Origin: Desulfosporosinus acididurans
GTDB taxonomy: Bacteria > Bacillota > Desulfitobacteriia > Desulfitobacteriales > Desulfitobacteriaceae
DNA: 64,000 nt
Assembly (NCBI RefSeq): GCF_001029285.1
Contig: NZ_LDZY01000005.1
Coordinates: 124,001-188,000 of the forward strand
Reading direction: 5' to 3'
Program-made: the position numbers and the translations under genes
Shown: piece by piece, positions 39,820 to 47,461 of the stretch
How positions within the stretch are numbered: the stretch's first letter is position 1
Layout of the letters: each line of letters starts with the position of its first letter
Notes under the pieces: generated by a model
What the model was told of the DNA's origin: nothing
Databases searched by the model: none
The model's input: the letters and a program-made list of their open reading frames with translations, nothing else

Positions 39820-40914
39820 CTAATTGTTTTCCACAATAATTTTATGCCAAGCCGCCAGAATCTCCTCATCCGTGCAATCCTCTGAAACCACTGCCTGCCC
39901 GATTCCTTGGGGAAGAACAAGGATTTTACGGCCCCCCTGATTTTTCTTGTCCGTTTGCATTCGCCGCAGCAAGGTTTGAGGATCTTGTTTTTGAATCGAC
40001 GTCGGCAGATCATAACGTTGAAGCAGTTGTTTAATTCTTTCGACCTCAGTCAAAGTGAGAGATCCCTTTGCATTGGCCAGATAAGATGCTGCAACAATAC
40101 CTATGCTGACTCCTTGACCATGAGTCACGCCTCGATAATTCATTTCCGTTTCTAAAGCATGTCCAAAAGTATGTCCTAAATTCAATAAACGACGAATACC
40201 TTGTTCCCGTTCATCTTGAGATACAATCCTGATTTTAATTGAAGTGGACCGTGTTACCATCTCACGCCAAATTGCGGGATCTCGCTGCCTGATACTATCG
40301 GCCTGAGTCTCAAAAAAAGCAAAAAGATCCTCATCATCTATCAAAGCATGTTTAATACTTTCCGCCAAGCCATTTTCGACTTCATTCCAAGGCAAACTAT
40401 TTAACGTCGAAAAATCTGTCCAAACAGCCAGCGGCGGATAAAAGGCTCCCAGAATATTTTTTCCCGCCGGATGATTGACGGCAACTTTACCACCAATGCT
40501 GCTGTCTACCTGAGCTAATAACGTTGTAGGAACTTGAAGAAAACGAATGCCTCGCATGAATGCACTGGCAAAGAAACCAGCTAAATCTCCGATAACCCCA
40601 CCACCTAAGGCAATAACTAAGGTTTTGCGATCTGCACCGCAGTCCAGAGCAGCTGTTGTCAGCCGGCTCAGACGTTCCAAAGACTTTTCCTCTTCCCCTT
40701 CCGGTACGGTTAACAAATCAACGCGGTAATCTTCCAGCCCCTTCACAAGCCGTTCCAGATAAAGATCTGAGACCTTCTTATGCGAGATGACAAGAATATG
40801 TTGGATTTTATCGGGCAGAGACTGCAAATAATCTCCTAACTCTTCCAGCGCAGCTCCTAGATAAACCGGATAACTCTGTTTCGCCGCGACCTCAATTTCT
40901 TCTGGTAAATTCAT
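39820..40914 (-). CDS. aroB: 3-dehydroquinate synthase
   Basis: 364 aa from ATG 40914 (AAGGATGG upstream), overlapping aroK. NAD-binding and active-site signatures: SLERLSRLTTAALDCGADR, VIALGGGVIGDLAGFFAS (about 100-117), RFLQVPTTLLAQVDSSIGGK (about 125-144) with the Lys of GGKVAVNHPAGKN, and LNLGHTFGHALE (about 250-261) with the zinc His residues. Second step of the shikimate pathway. Last gene of aroCKB. Confidence 0.95.
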   Translation of the reverse strand: MNLPEEIEVAAKQSYPVYLGAALEELGDYLQSLPDKIQHILVISHKKVSDLYLERLVKGLEDYRVDLLTVPEGEEEKSLERLSRLTTAALDCGADRKTLVIALGGGVIGDLAGFFASAFMRGIRFLQVPTTLLAQVDSSIGGKVAVNHPAGKNILGAFYPPLAVWTDFSTLNSLPWNEVENGLAESIKHALIDDEDLFAFFETQADSIRQRDPAIWREMVTRSTSIKIRIVSQDEREQGIRRLLNLGHTFGHALETEMNYRGVTHGQGVSIGIVAASYLANAKGSLTLTEVERIKQLLQRYDLPTSIQKQDPQTLLRRMQTDKKNQGGRKILVLPQGIGQAVVSEDCTDEEILAAWHKIIVENN

Positions 40915-41419
40915 GGATAGCCATCCTTCCCAGGTGAGCCAGGATTTCGCCCACCACTTCATCAATAGTTCTAAATGTAGTATCTATGGTAAAATCGGCC
41001 TTTTCGTAAAACGGCTGTCGCTCCAGAAATAATCTTTCAATTTCTTCATGAGAACTTCTGAGAAGCGGGCGGTCATTTTTATGGCCAATTCGGTTTAAAA
41101 TCACGTCCAAGGAGGCGTGCAGGCTAACGATAACTCCGTGTTCCGCCAGAATCCCCCAATTTGACGAATTCAATACTGTCCCCCCGCCTGTAGCTATAAC
41201 AAGTGCCTCCTCCTGAGCCAGCCGTGCAACGACGATCTTTTCTTCGGATCGAAAGCGGGTCTCTCCATAACGCCGAAAGATTTCACTCACACTTAAATCG
41301 GTTACTTCTCCGATTTCAGCATCCGTATCGACAAAATTCCATGCCAGTGCCTGAGCTAAGCGCCGGCCAACTGTACTTTTGCCGGTTCCCATAAATCCAA
41401 TGAGAACGATGTTTCTCAT
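40892..41419 (-). CDS. aroK: Shikimate kinase
   Basis: 175 aa, ATG 41419. Walker A GFMGTGKSTVGRRLA (about 8-22), the shikimate-binding DTDAEIG (about 32-38), RSEEKIV and the ATGGGTVL loop (about 76-83). It makes shikimate 3-phosphate for chorismate synthase. Overlaps aroB by 23 bp, in the aroC-aroK-aroB operon. Confidence 0.95.
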   Translation of the reverse strand: MRNIVLIGFMGTGKSTVGRRLAQALAWNFVDTDAEIGEVTDLSVSEIFRRYGETRFRSEEKIVVARLAQEEALVIATGGGTVLNSSNWGILAEHGVIVSLHASLDVILNRIGHKNDRPLLRSSHEEIERLFLERQPFYEKADFTIDTTFRTIDEVVGEILAHLGRMAIHEFTRRN

Positions 41420-41446
41420 GGAGCTTCTTCCTCTCTCCCTGTATTT

Positions 41447-42595
41447 TCAAATATTCTTTAGATATTCTTTATAAGTCTGCCAAGCGGTTTCTAACTCCGG
41501 AAAACTATCTGCTGGGAATTTTTCCAAAATTGCTTCTGCAATGACCCATGCGACGACATGTTCCAAAACCACCAAAGCTGCCGGAACTGCACAAACATCA
41601 GAGCGCTCCACACTTGCTTTGACGATTTCCTTTGTTTCAAGATGAACAGAATTTAGCGGTTTATAGAGAGTAGGAATTGGTTTCATGACAGCATGGAGGA
41701 CAATTGCCTCTCCGTTGCTCATCCCTCCTTCAATTCCTCCGGCATGATTTGATTCCCTGTAAAAGCCTTGACCCGGCTGATATCCTATTGGATCATGCAC
41801 CAAGGAACCCATTTTTTCTCCGGCATCAAAGCCTATACCAAAGGAGACTCCTTTGATAGCCTGTACGGAAAGAACAGCTTGAGCTAATCTTCCGTCAAGT
41901 TTACGATCCCATTGTACATGTGAACCAAGTCCTGCCGGAAGATGAAGGACTTGGACTTCTAACAGGCCTCCTAAGGATTCTCCTTGCTCACGAGCTTCCC
42001 GAAGACGTTCCCCCATTTGGCGTTCGGCCTCAGGGTCTCCCACCGACCATTCTGATTGCTGAACACGCTGCCAATACCCATCATCTTCCGATAATTTGGC
42101 ATGAACACCACTAACAGCGGTCACTCGCCCCCGAATTTCCACTCCTAATTGGGACAAGCCTTGCCTTACAACACTCCCGATTGCCACTCGCATAGCCGTC
42201 TCGCGAGCGCTCGCCCTTTCCAGGATGTTCCTTACTTCTGTATGATATTTTAAAGCCCCTGTCAAATCAGCATGACCTGGACGCGGGGTCAGCACTTTAC
42301 GGCTTTCTAAATCTGCCTTTTCCTCCGAGGTCATGATTTTCTCCCAGTTTTCCCAATCGCGGTTCAAAATTTCCATAGCCAGAGGAGCGCCGGTACTCAA
42401 TCCGCCCCGCATTCCAGAAATAAAAAGGACTTGATCCTGTTCAATAGCCATCCGTCCCCCGCGTCCCGGACCTTGCTGCCGTTTTTTTAGGGCCTGATCG
42501 ACTAATTCTTTAGAAATCGTCATTCCTGAGGGAAGTCCTTCAATTATCCCTATCAACTTTTGGCCGTGAGATTCCCCTGCGGTTAAAAAGCGCAC
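41447..42595 (-). CDS. aroC: Chorismate synthase
   Basis: 382 aa, GTG 42595 after AAGGGATTAGA. Family motifs: GESHGQKLIGIIEGLPSG (about 7-24), QQGPGRGGRM (about 35-44), the KVLTPRPGHADL-type substrate loop, RASARETAMRVAIGSV (about 124-139) and SNHAGGIEGGMSNGE (about 290-304). Needs reduced FMN; final step to chorismate. First gene of the aroCKB group; the pilus gene gspH lies immediately upstream. Confidence 0.96.
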   Translation of the reverse strand: MRFLTAGESHGQKLIGIIEGLPSGMTISKELVDQALKKRQQGPGRGGRMAIEQDQVLFISGMRGGLSTGAPLAMEILNRDWENWEKIMTSEEKADLESRKVLTPRPGHADLTGALKYHTEVRNILERASARETAMRVAIGSVVRQGLSQLGVEIRGRVTAVSGVHAKLSEDDGYWQRVQQSEWSVGDPEAERQMGERLREAREQGESLGGLLEVQVLHLPAGLGSHVQWDRKLDGRLAQAVLSVQAIKGVSFGIGFDAGEKMGSLVHDPIGYQPGQGFYRESNHAGGIEGGMSNGEAIVLHAVMKPIPTLYKPLNSVHLETKEIVKASVERSDVCAVPAALVVLEHVVAWVIAEAILEKFPADSFPELETAWQTYKEYLKNI

Positions 42596-42693
42596 TCTAA
42601 TCCCTTCCCTTTACTAAAGCAAAAATTGCTAAATCTCAATTTCATAGAAATTGTCACTTAATTACAGACTATATTCATTTATCCAATCGTAAG

Positions 42694-42767
42694 ACTCCCA
42701 CTTCTTTAAGTGGGAGTGGGTCCCCCGCCGAAGTCTCGATGTTCAGCTTTAGCTGAACGAGTTCACT
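42694..42767 (+). mobile_element. IS200/IS605-like right-end remnant 2
   Basis: ACTCCCACTT/AAGTGGGAGT hairpin (42694-42716), then a second hairpin GTTCAGCTTTAGCTGAAC (42741-42758) and ending GAGTTCACT. The last 27 bp (42741-42767) are identical to 53464-53490. The stop codon of gspH (42763-42765) falls inside this element, so its insertion may have trimmed the gspH 3' end. No transposase. Confidence 0.62.
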
Positions 42768-43197
42768 TCTCTCGAATTCTCATTCCTACAGGAGCAACGA
42801 CGACACTTCGACGCTCTCCAAAAGAGTTGGTTAAAATAATGGTTGTACCTGCACCTCTGCCAGAAGCATTAAATAAAAGATTATCCGGCTGTCCGAGAAA
42901 TCGAATGCCCTTCAGCAGAGGAATATCTTCAATTCTAGTTCCCTCTTTGAAAATCTGATAATGATGTTCTCCTTGAGTGTAAAACTTAACCTGATACCAA
43001 TCATTTTCAGACAAAGAAGCCTGGCGGACATCACGAATCTCTTCTAATAATTGAGTTGTCACAAGGGAAAGCCGGTCCTGTTCCCAACGATTGGGAAGCT
43101 TAACGAGCAGTGCAAAACCCGCTCCCGCCAAGAGTGTCAATACCAACAACATTTCTAGAAGGGTAAATCCGTACTCTCTATCCCCTATCTGTGACAT
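42763..43197 (-). CDS. Pseudopilin, GspH-like
   Basis: 144 aa, ATG 43197 after GGAAGAGAGCC. Prepilin leader with EYGFTLLEMLLVLTLLAGAG, then the DIRQ-like RDVRQASLSENDWYQV and a C-terminal GRGAGTTIILTN typical of GspH. The stop lies in an IS-like repeat, so a few native C-terminal residues may be missing. Confidence 0.85.
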   Translation of the reverse strand: MSQIGDREYGFTLLEMLLVLTLLAGAGFALLVKLPNRWEQDRLSLVTTQLLEEIRDVRQASLSENDWYQVKFYTQGEHHYQIFKEGTRIEDIPLLKGIRFLGQPDNLLFNASGRGAGTTIILTNSFGERRSVVVAPVGMRIREK

Positions 43198-43217
43198 GGC
43201 TCTCTTCCTTCTATTGT

Positions 43218-44051
43218 TTATAACCTCTCCCGCTGCTGCATCTGGTCTTGGAGGCCTTTACGCATAACCTCAATCGGCGCCTGTCCGCCTAGCCAAAATT
43301 CCCAAGCCAATGCTCCTTGATGGAGAAGCATGCCAGTTCCATCTAAAACACGACAACCTAACTTTTTTGCTTCTTGTAGAAATGAGGTTTCTTGAGCGTT
43401 TACGATAATATCAACGGCCAATGCCTTTGGACAGATACCTTCCAGTGCAAAGGGAAATGGTTCACCTCGTAAACCTAAAGAGGTTGTTTGTACTAATAGG
43501 TCAACGTCCTTCAGCCAATCTCCAGGCTTAAATTCGCCAAAACTTCCTCGACCACCTTTAGAATCTAGAATCCTAACGAGCTCTGATGCTTTTTCAGGTG
43601 TTCGATTAAGAATATGTACGCGCATGCCCTTGGCCGCAAGAGCTAAAGCAATCCCTTTGGAAGCGCCTCCAGCACCTAGAACAACTGCCTTTTTGTCCGC
43701 AAATTCCTGAAGTTCACTCTCAATGGAACAGATAAATCCATCCCCATCCGTATTATGACCTATCTTTTCCCCATCGACAATCTTTACGGTATTCACGGCA
43801 CCAGCTCGCTTTGCCTGAGGCGTAAGGGTATCGAGATGCGGAATAATAGTCTCCTTATGAGGAAGTGTAACATTCCAACCGCTAAAACCTAAGGCACACA
43901 ACCCATTGACAGCCTCTGCCAAGCGATCAGGGGGCACTTGAAAACGATGGTATTGCGCATCAATACCCAGAGATTTATAGCCCGCATTATGCATTCCCGG
44001 CGAATAAGAATGTCCAATAGGATTCCCAATCACAGCAAAGTGTTTTTCCAT
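43218..44051 (-). CDS. aroE: Shikimate dehydrogenase
   Basis: 277 aa from ATG 44051, nine bases after AAGGG. Substrate site GNPIGHSYSPGMHN (about 8-21), Lys/Asp catalytic pair region GWNVTLPHKE (about 60-69), NAD(P) loop VLGAGGASKGIALAL (about 125-139) and NRTPEKA (about 147-153), then QTTSLGLRG. Reduces 3-dehydroshikimate. Grouped with pilus and aro genes. Confidence 0.95.
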   Translation of the reverse strand: MEKHFAVIGNPIGHSYSPGMHNAGYKSLGIDAQYHRFQVPPDRLAEAVNGLCALGFSGWNVTLPHKETIIPHLDTLTPQAKRAGAVNTVKIVDGEKIGHNTDGDGFICSIESELQEFADKKAVVLGAGGASKGIALALAAKGMRVHILNRTPEKASELVRILDSKGGRGSFGEFKPGDWLKDVDLLVQTTSLGLRGEPFPFALEGICPKALAVDIIVNAQETSFLQEAKKLGCRVLDGTGMLLHQGALAWEFWLGGQAPIEVMRKGLQDQMQQRERL

Positions 44052-44149
44052 AGCATCCATCCCTTATCAAAGATTAAAATATTGTTGACAATGAGTTACG
44101 ACTATAGAGAAAAAGGAATGGCTGACCCATTCCCTTGTTGGTATATTTC

Positions 44150-44680
44150 TTAATGTATTTTAGGGCTATACGGTTTAGCAGGGGCAAAATGTTTCATCAG
44201 CCAAACAAGGACCTTTTCCATTCGCCGCATAATCCGCGTTCCAATAAATTCGCGATCATTAATGGGGGTCACAAGAATCGTATAGAGGCCGAGTCGATTC
44301 CCGCCTAAAATATCTGTGAATAATTGATCGCCTATAACTGCTGTGTCATTCTGCCCTGTTCCTAACATTTTCAGGCCCGCACGGAAAGCCTTTCTGCGCG
44401 GCTTTGTCGCCCCAAAAACAAAAGGAATTCCTAACCGTTCCGCAACAACTGCCACGCGTTGCCGCTTCTTATTATTTGACACGACACAGGCAGAGATGCC
44501 AGCTGCCTTAACTTTGATAAACCACTCTCTAACCTTTGGACCCACTTCGACATCATTCCAAGGTGTCATGGTATTGTCTAAATCGATAATGAGCCCCTTA
44601 ATTCCATCTCGAACAAGTTGCTCAACAAGAATGAGATCTATGGAAGGAGCTTGAAGTGTTGGTCGAAAATAGTCAAACAT
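44150..44680 (-). CDS. yqeG: YqeG-family HAD phosphatase
   Basis: 176 aa from ATG 44680 after GGAGGGTTCA. HAD motif I is IIDLDNTMTPW (about 32-42), motif II VVSNNKKR (about 71-78) and motif III with K (KPRRKAF, about 98-104) and GDQLFTDILGGNRLG (about 116-130). Small HAD enzymes of this type occur next to aroE in many Firmicutes; in several organisms YqeG dephosphorylates phosphatidylglycerophosphate. The substrate is assigned by family only. Confidence 0.88.
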   Translation of the reverse strand: MFDYFRPTLQAPSIDLILVEQLVRDGIKGLIIDLDNTMTPWNDVEVGPKVREWFIKVKAAGISACVVSNNKKRQRVAVVAERLGIPFVFGATKPRRKAFRAGLKMLGTGQNDTAVIGDQLFTDILGGNRLGLYTILVTPINDREFIGTRIMRRMEKVLVWLMKHFAPAKPYSPKIH

Positions 44681-44952
44681 TGAACCCTCCAAGTATAGAA
44701 CTTTTCATAATTATACCTTAGATAATACGTTTCAAGCAAGTCGACAGGCTATTAATTTAAATTAAATTAGTGTCTAACTTTTCTTGAGTTACTTCTCAAT
44801 AATTCCAATTCCCTATGGAAAATCAGCCAACGAATGGTCAATTTAAAGATAAGACATTCCAAAAGCATCATCATTAGTGGCTATCATAGAACAGGATTCC
44901 GAGCATAAGCAGATCCATGGCTGTAGCTTCTTATCTTAAAGTATAAATTATG

Positions 44953-44981
44953 TTGTAATTTGTTATATTTTGTCTTATAAT
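44953..44981 (+). promoter_or_regulatory. Promoter of riboswitch-receiver transcript
   Basis: -35 TTGTAA (44953-44958), 17-bp spacer, -10 TATAAT (44976-44981), about 55 bp upstream of the c-di-GMP aptamer. The remaining 44,700-44,950 stretch shows no gene. Confidence 0.65.
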
Positions 44982-45036
44982 ATCCTATAATATAAGAAAA
45001 ATTCTGATTTTCTCGGAACCAAGATAATATACATTT

Positions 45037-45111
45037 AGGGCAAATTGTTCGAAAGGACAAGACGCAAAGCTAAAGGGTCTAACTTCCATTGGGAATATGA
45101 CAGCCTAGCTG
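45037..45111 (+). ncRNA. c-di-GMP-I (GEMM) riboswitch aptamer
   Basis: The aptamer core has GGGCAAA, a TTCGAAAGGA tetraloop-type hairpin, then GACGCAAAGC, TAAAGGGTCTAA and GACAGCCTAGCTGC, the conserved GEMM-I blocks including the tetraloop-receptor and the GACGCAAAGC ligand core. It is followed by a strong hairpin that can serve as expression platform for the downstream receiver gene. Confidence 0.88.
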
Positions 45112-45112
45112 C

Positions 45113-45158
45113 AAACTAAGAAATGTAAGCAGCTTTCGTTGCTTACATTTCTTAGTTT
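45113..45158 (+). terminator. Riboswitch expression-platform hairpin
   Basis: 19 bp of perfect pairing between 45113-45131 and 45140-45158 with an 8-nt loop, directly after the aptamer. It ends in TTAGTTTC, not a pure T-run, so termination strength is uncertain, but it is placed to switch readthrough into the next gene. Confidence 0.65.
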
Positions 45159-45249
45159 CAAAAACAGTTATTTTACTTACATTGCGTCATATACATACCA
45201 TAAATCCCATACATATGTAGGAAAGCTATGGAAAGAGAGATGGATTTGC

Positions 45250-45630
45250 TTGAGTCAAGGTTCTTTACTAATCGTTGATGACAATCTTGGAATTCGAAGT
45301 CTCCTGAATGCTCTTTTTTCTTCGAAAGGGTACACCGTATTGACTGCCACTTCAGGAATCGAAGCATTGTCATTGGCGAAAGCACAGTTGCCCGATTTAA
45401 TAATATCTGACATCAAGATGCCAGGCCTGAACGGCTTAGAGCTTCGAGAACAACTACATCGTTATAATCCAAACATTCGAGTCATTTTAATGTCCGCTTA
45501 CACGGATCAACAAGAGATCAACGAAATACTTCGTAATGGTGCTATCGATTATGTAATGACTAAGCCTTTTGATTTGGAAGAGCTCAGCATTGCTGTTGAT
45601 ACCTTATTATTAAACGACCAACATCAGTAA
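45250..45630 (+). CDS. Spo0F-like single-domain response regulator
   Basis: 126 aa from TTG 45250; the frame is open upstream to 45139 but lacks a better site. A stand-alone receiver: acidic pair DDN (10-12), phosphorylated Asp54 in IISDIKMPGLNG, Ser in LMSAY (about 82) and Lys in MTKPFD (about 104), as in Spo0F, which it resembles closely in length and pattern. Spo0F passes phosphate in the sporulation relay. Here a c-di-GMP riboswitch precedes it, linking second-messenger level to this regulator. Confidence 0.82.
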   Translation: MSQGSLLIVDDNLGIRSLLNALFSSKGYTVLTATSGIEALSLAKAQLPDLIISDIKMPGLNGLELREQLHRYNPNIRVILMSAYTDQQEINEILRNGAIDYVMTKPFDLEELSIAVDTLLLNDQHQ

Positions 45631-45638
45631 TGTTGGTC

Positions 45639-45674
45639 ATAGCTAAAGCCCTCATCTGTGAGGGCTTTAGCTAT
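45639..45674. terminator. Bidirectional rho-independent terminator
   Basis: ATAGCTAAAGCCCTCA and TGAGGGCTTTAGCTAT form a perfect 16-bp stem with a TCTG-type loop. It separates the receiver gene from the convergent small gene. Confidence 0.85.
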
Positions 45675-45701
45675 ACACGCTATGAGCTAAGTGAGATAAA
45701 T

Positions 45702-45950
45702 CTATTTGGCACAAAGTTTTTTGCTATCTCTGTTAAAATTAAGAATTATATTTGTATTCTTCTCGACAGGATCTGGAAGCAAAGCGTACCCAAGAGTCAT
45801 TTCCATTAAACTCTTGCATGTTTTTCTTTGCGCCACGGTACAGCCAATGTCTTCTAATTCCCTTGTGCTTAGCTTTACACCTAGAGCAGCAGCATCACAA
45901 TAATAATACGAACCGTTAACATTCATCCCTTCATTAATATATGGACACAT
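45702..45950 (-). CDS. Hypothetical Cys-containing protein
   Basis: 82 aa, ATG 45950 after AAAGGGGGAATTTAAA. Starts MCPYINEGMNVNGSYYYC, later DIGCTVAQRKTCK, so about five Cys. Not recognised. The following 45,951-46,150 region has no gene. Confidence 0.6.
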   Translation of the reverse strand: MCPYINEGMNVNGSYYYCDAAALGVKLSTRELEDIGCTVAQRKTCKSLMEMTLGYALLPDPVEKNTNIILNFNRDSKKLCAK

Positions 45951-46153
45951 TTTAAATTCCCCCTTTAAAATATACCTTAAAAGCGTTTTGGTAGCTTATA
46001 AGTACCGAAAAATAGTTTTGTCACATAATTCACAATTGAAGTTATTATTTGTGATTGTGAATACTATCACTAGGGCCACTATACCACAGTTCTGTCTTAA
46101 AGTCACTATAATTTTGCTCACCATTAAACGAAAATACTGCCAGCATGACGAAA

Positions 46154-46182
46154 CCCCTAGACACAGTTCTAATGTCTAGGGG
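46154..46182. terminator. Terminator of the RND efflux operon
   Basis: CCCCTAGACA and TGTCTAGGGG form a 10-bp perfect stem; both sides carry T-rich or TTTC flanks (GGGGTTTCG leftward, CTTCCTTTTATTT rightward). Confidence 0.75.
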
Positions 46183-46231
46183 CTTCCTTTTATTTCACCT
46201 AAAACCTTTTTTTAATATCAATAGACTTTAT

Positions 46232-47461
46232 TCACTCCGACTTACTACTTCCTTCGACAATATTCACCTTTTCTCCCTCATTTAAAAAGCTCTGTCCTTC
46301 TGTAACTACCTCCATACCCTTTGTGATATTTCCTTTGACTTCGGTATTTTTATTATCAGAAATACCAACCGTTACTGCTATTTTTTTAACTTTTCCATTA
46401 ACAACTGCATAAAGATAATTTACATTATTCTCTATGCTGAGTGCTTGATTGGGAACGAGCAATATGTTACTTTCACTTTCGGCCGGCAGCGATACTTTAA
46501 TAAACATACCTGCAGTTAAACCACTTTGTGAATTATCAATTTTTACTTTCACTAAATACGAATTGTCCTTCGCATCTGAGTTAGGACTAATCGTAGTAAT
46601 AACTCCGGAGACCTTTTTGTCCTTCAGGGCATTTATGCTCACAGGTACAGTTTGGCCAACCTTAATTTTACCGATAACAAGATCCGGAACACTAATTTCT
46701 GCCACCATACTGCTGGAATCAATAACCGTAACGGAACCTGATTGGCTGCTGACCATTCCTCCAACTTTAACGTCTTTGGCAGAAACTACTCCCGAGATAG
46801 GGGATACTACGGTTAGATTATCAAGCTGGACCTGAGCTGCATTAACACTTGCCTTCGCTTGTTCGACTTGTGCTTCTGCTGCTGACACTGCTAAATCATC
46901 TTGTGCGGCATTTAACTCGATAGCAGCATTATCATATTTTGTTTTGGCGCTGTCTAAATCCTGTTTAGAAGCAGCTCCTCCGTCATACAAGGCTTTTTCA
47001 TTATTATAATCTTTTTGGGCATCGTTATAAGTGATTTGAGATTTCTCTAAGGTTTGTTGTGAGCTCAAGCGTGTTTTTGCTAGGTTTTCCTCTGCCACAG
47101 CTAAAGACTGCTGTTGTATTTGCAGCTGAGCTTGAAGATCAGACGCATCAATTGTAAAGAGAACCTGTCCGCTGGAAACCTTGGAACCAATATCAACATT
47201 TAAACTGGCTACTCTTCCCCCGGTCTTGGGAAAAACCTGTACTTCCTGGACAGGATCAAATTTACTGGCGTAGTCAACCATAGTCGATAAAGAACCAAGA
47301 GCGACCTTTTGCGCTTTTACATTTTTCACAGTAACTGCTGGAACTTCAACTTTTCTATGCTTTAAAGCATAATTCCCACCTAAGGCAGCAGCTATTACCA
47401 GTAGACCGATAATTATAGTTCGTTTCTTAATCTGCCTGATTCTACTAAGATTAAATTTCAA
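46232..47461 (-). CDS. RND efflux periplasmic adaptor (membrane fusion protein)
   Basis: 409 aa from TTG 47461, nine bases after GGGGAGG (the frame opens at 47482). N-terminal anchor RTIIIGLLVIAAALGG (about 15-30). Barrel-lipoyl blocks: GGRVASLNVDIGSKVSSGQV (about 84-103), a long coiled hairpin (about 115-205) and VSPISGVVSAKDVKVGGMV (about 215-233). It links the inner-membrane pump to the cell exterior or an outer partner. Operon with the pump; a few bases overlap. Confidence 0.9.
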   Translation of the reverse strand: MKFNLSRIRQIKKRTIIIGLLVIAAALGGNYALKHRKVEVPAVTVKNVKAQKVALGSLSTMVDYASKFDPVQEVQVFPKTGGRVASLNVDIGSKVSSGQVLFTIDASDLQAQLQIQQQSLAVAEENLAKTRLSSQQTLEKSQITYNDAQKDYNNEKALYDGGAASKQDLDSAKTKYDNAAIELNAAQDDLAVSAAEAQVEQAKASVNAAQVQLDNLTVVSPISGVVSAKDVKVGGMVSSQSGSVTVIDSSSMVAEISVPDLVIGKIKVGQTVPVSINALKDKKVSGVITTISPNSDAKDNSYLVKVKIDNSQSGLTAGMFIKVSLPAESESNILLVPNQALSIENNVNYLYAVVNGKVKKIAVTVGISDNKNTEVKGNITKGMEVVTEGQSFLNEGEKVNIVEGSSKSE

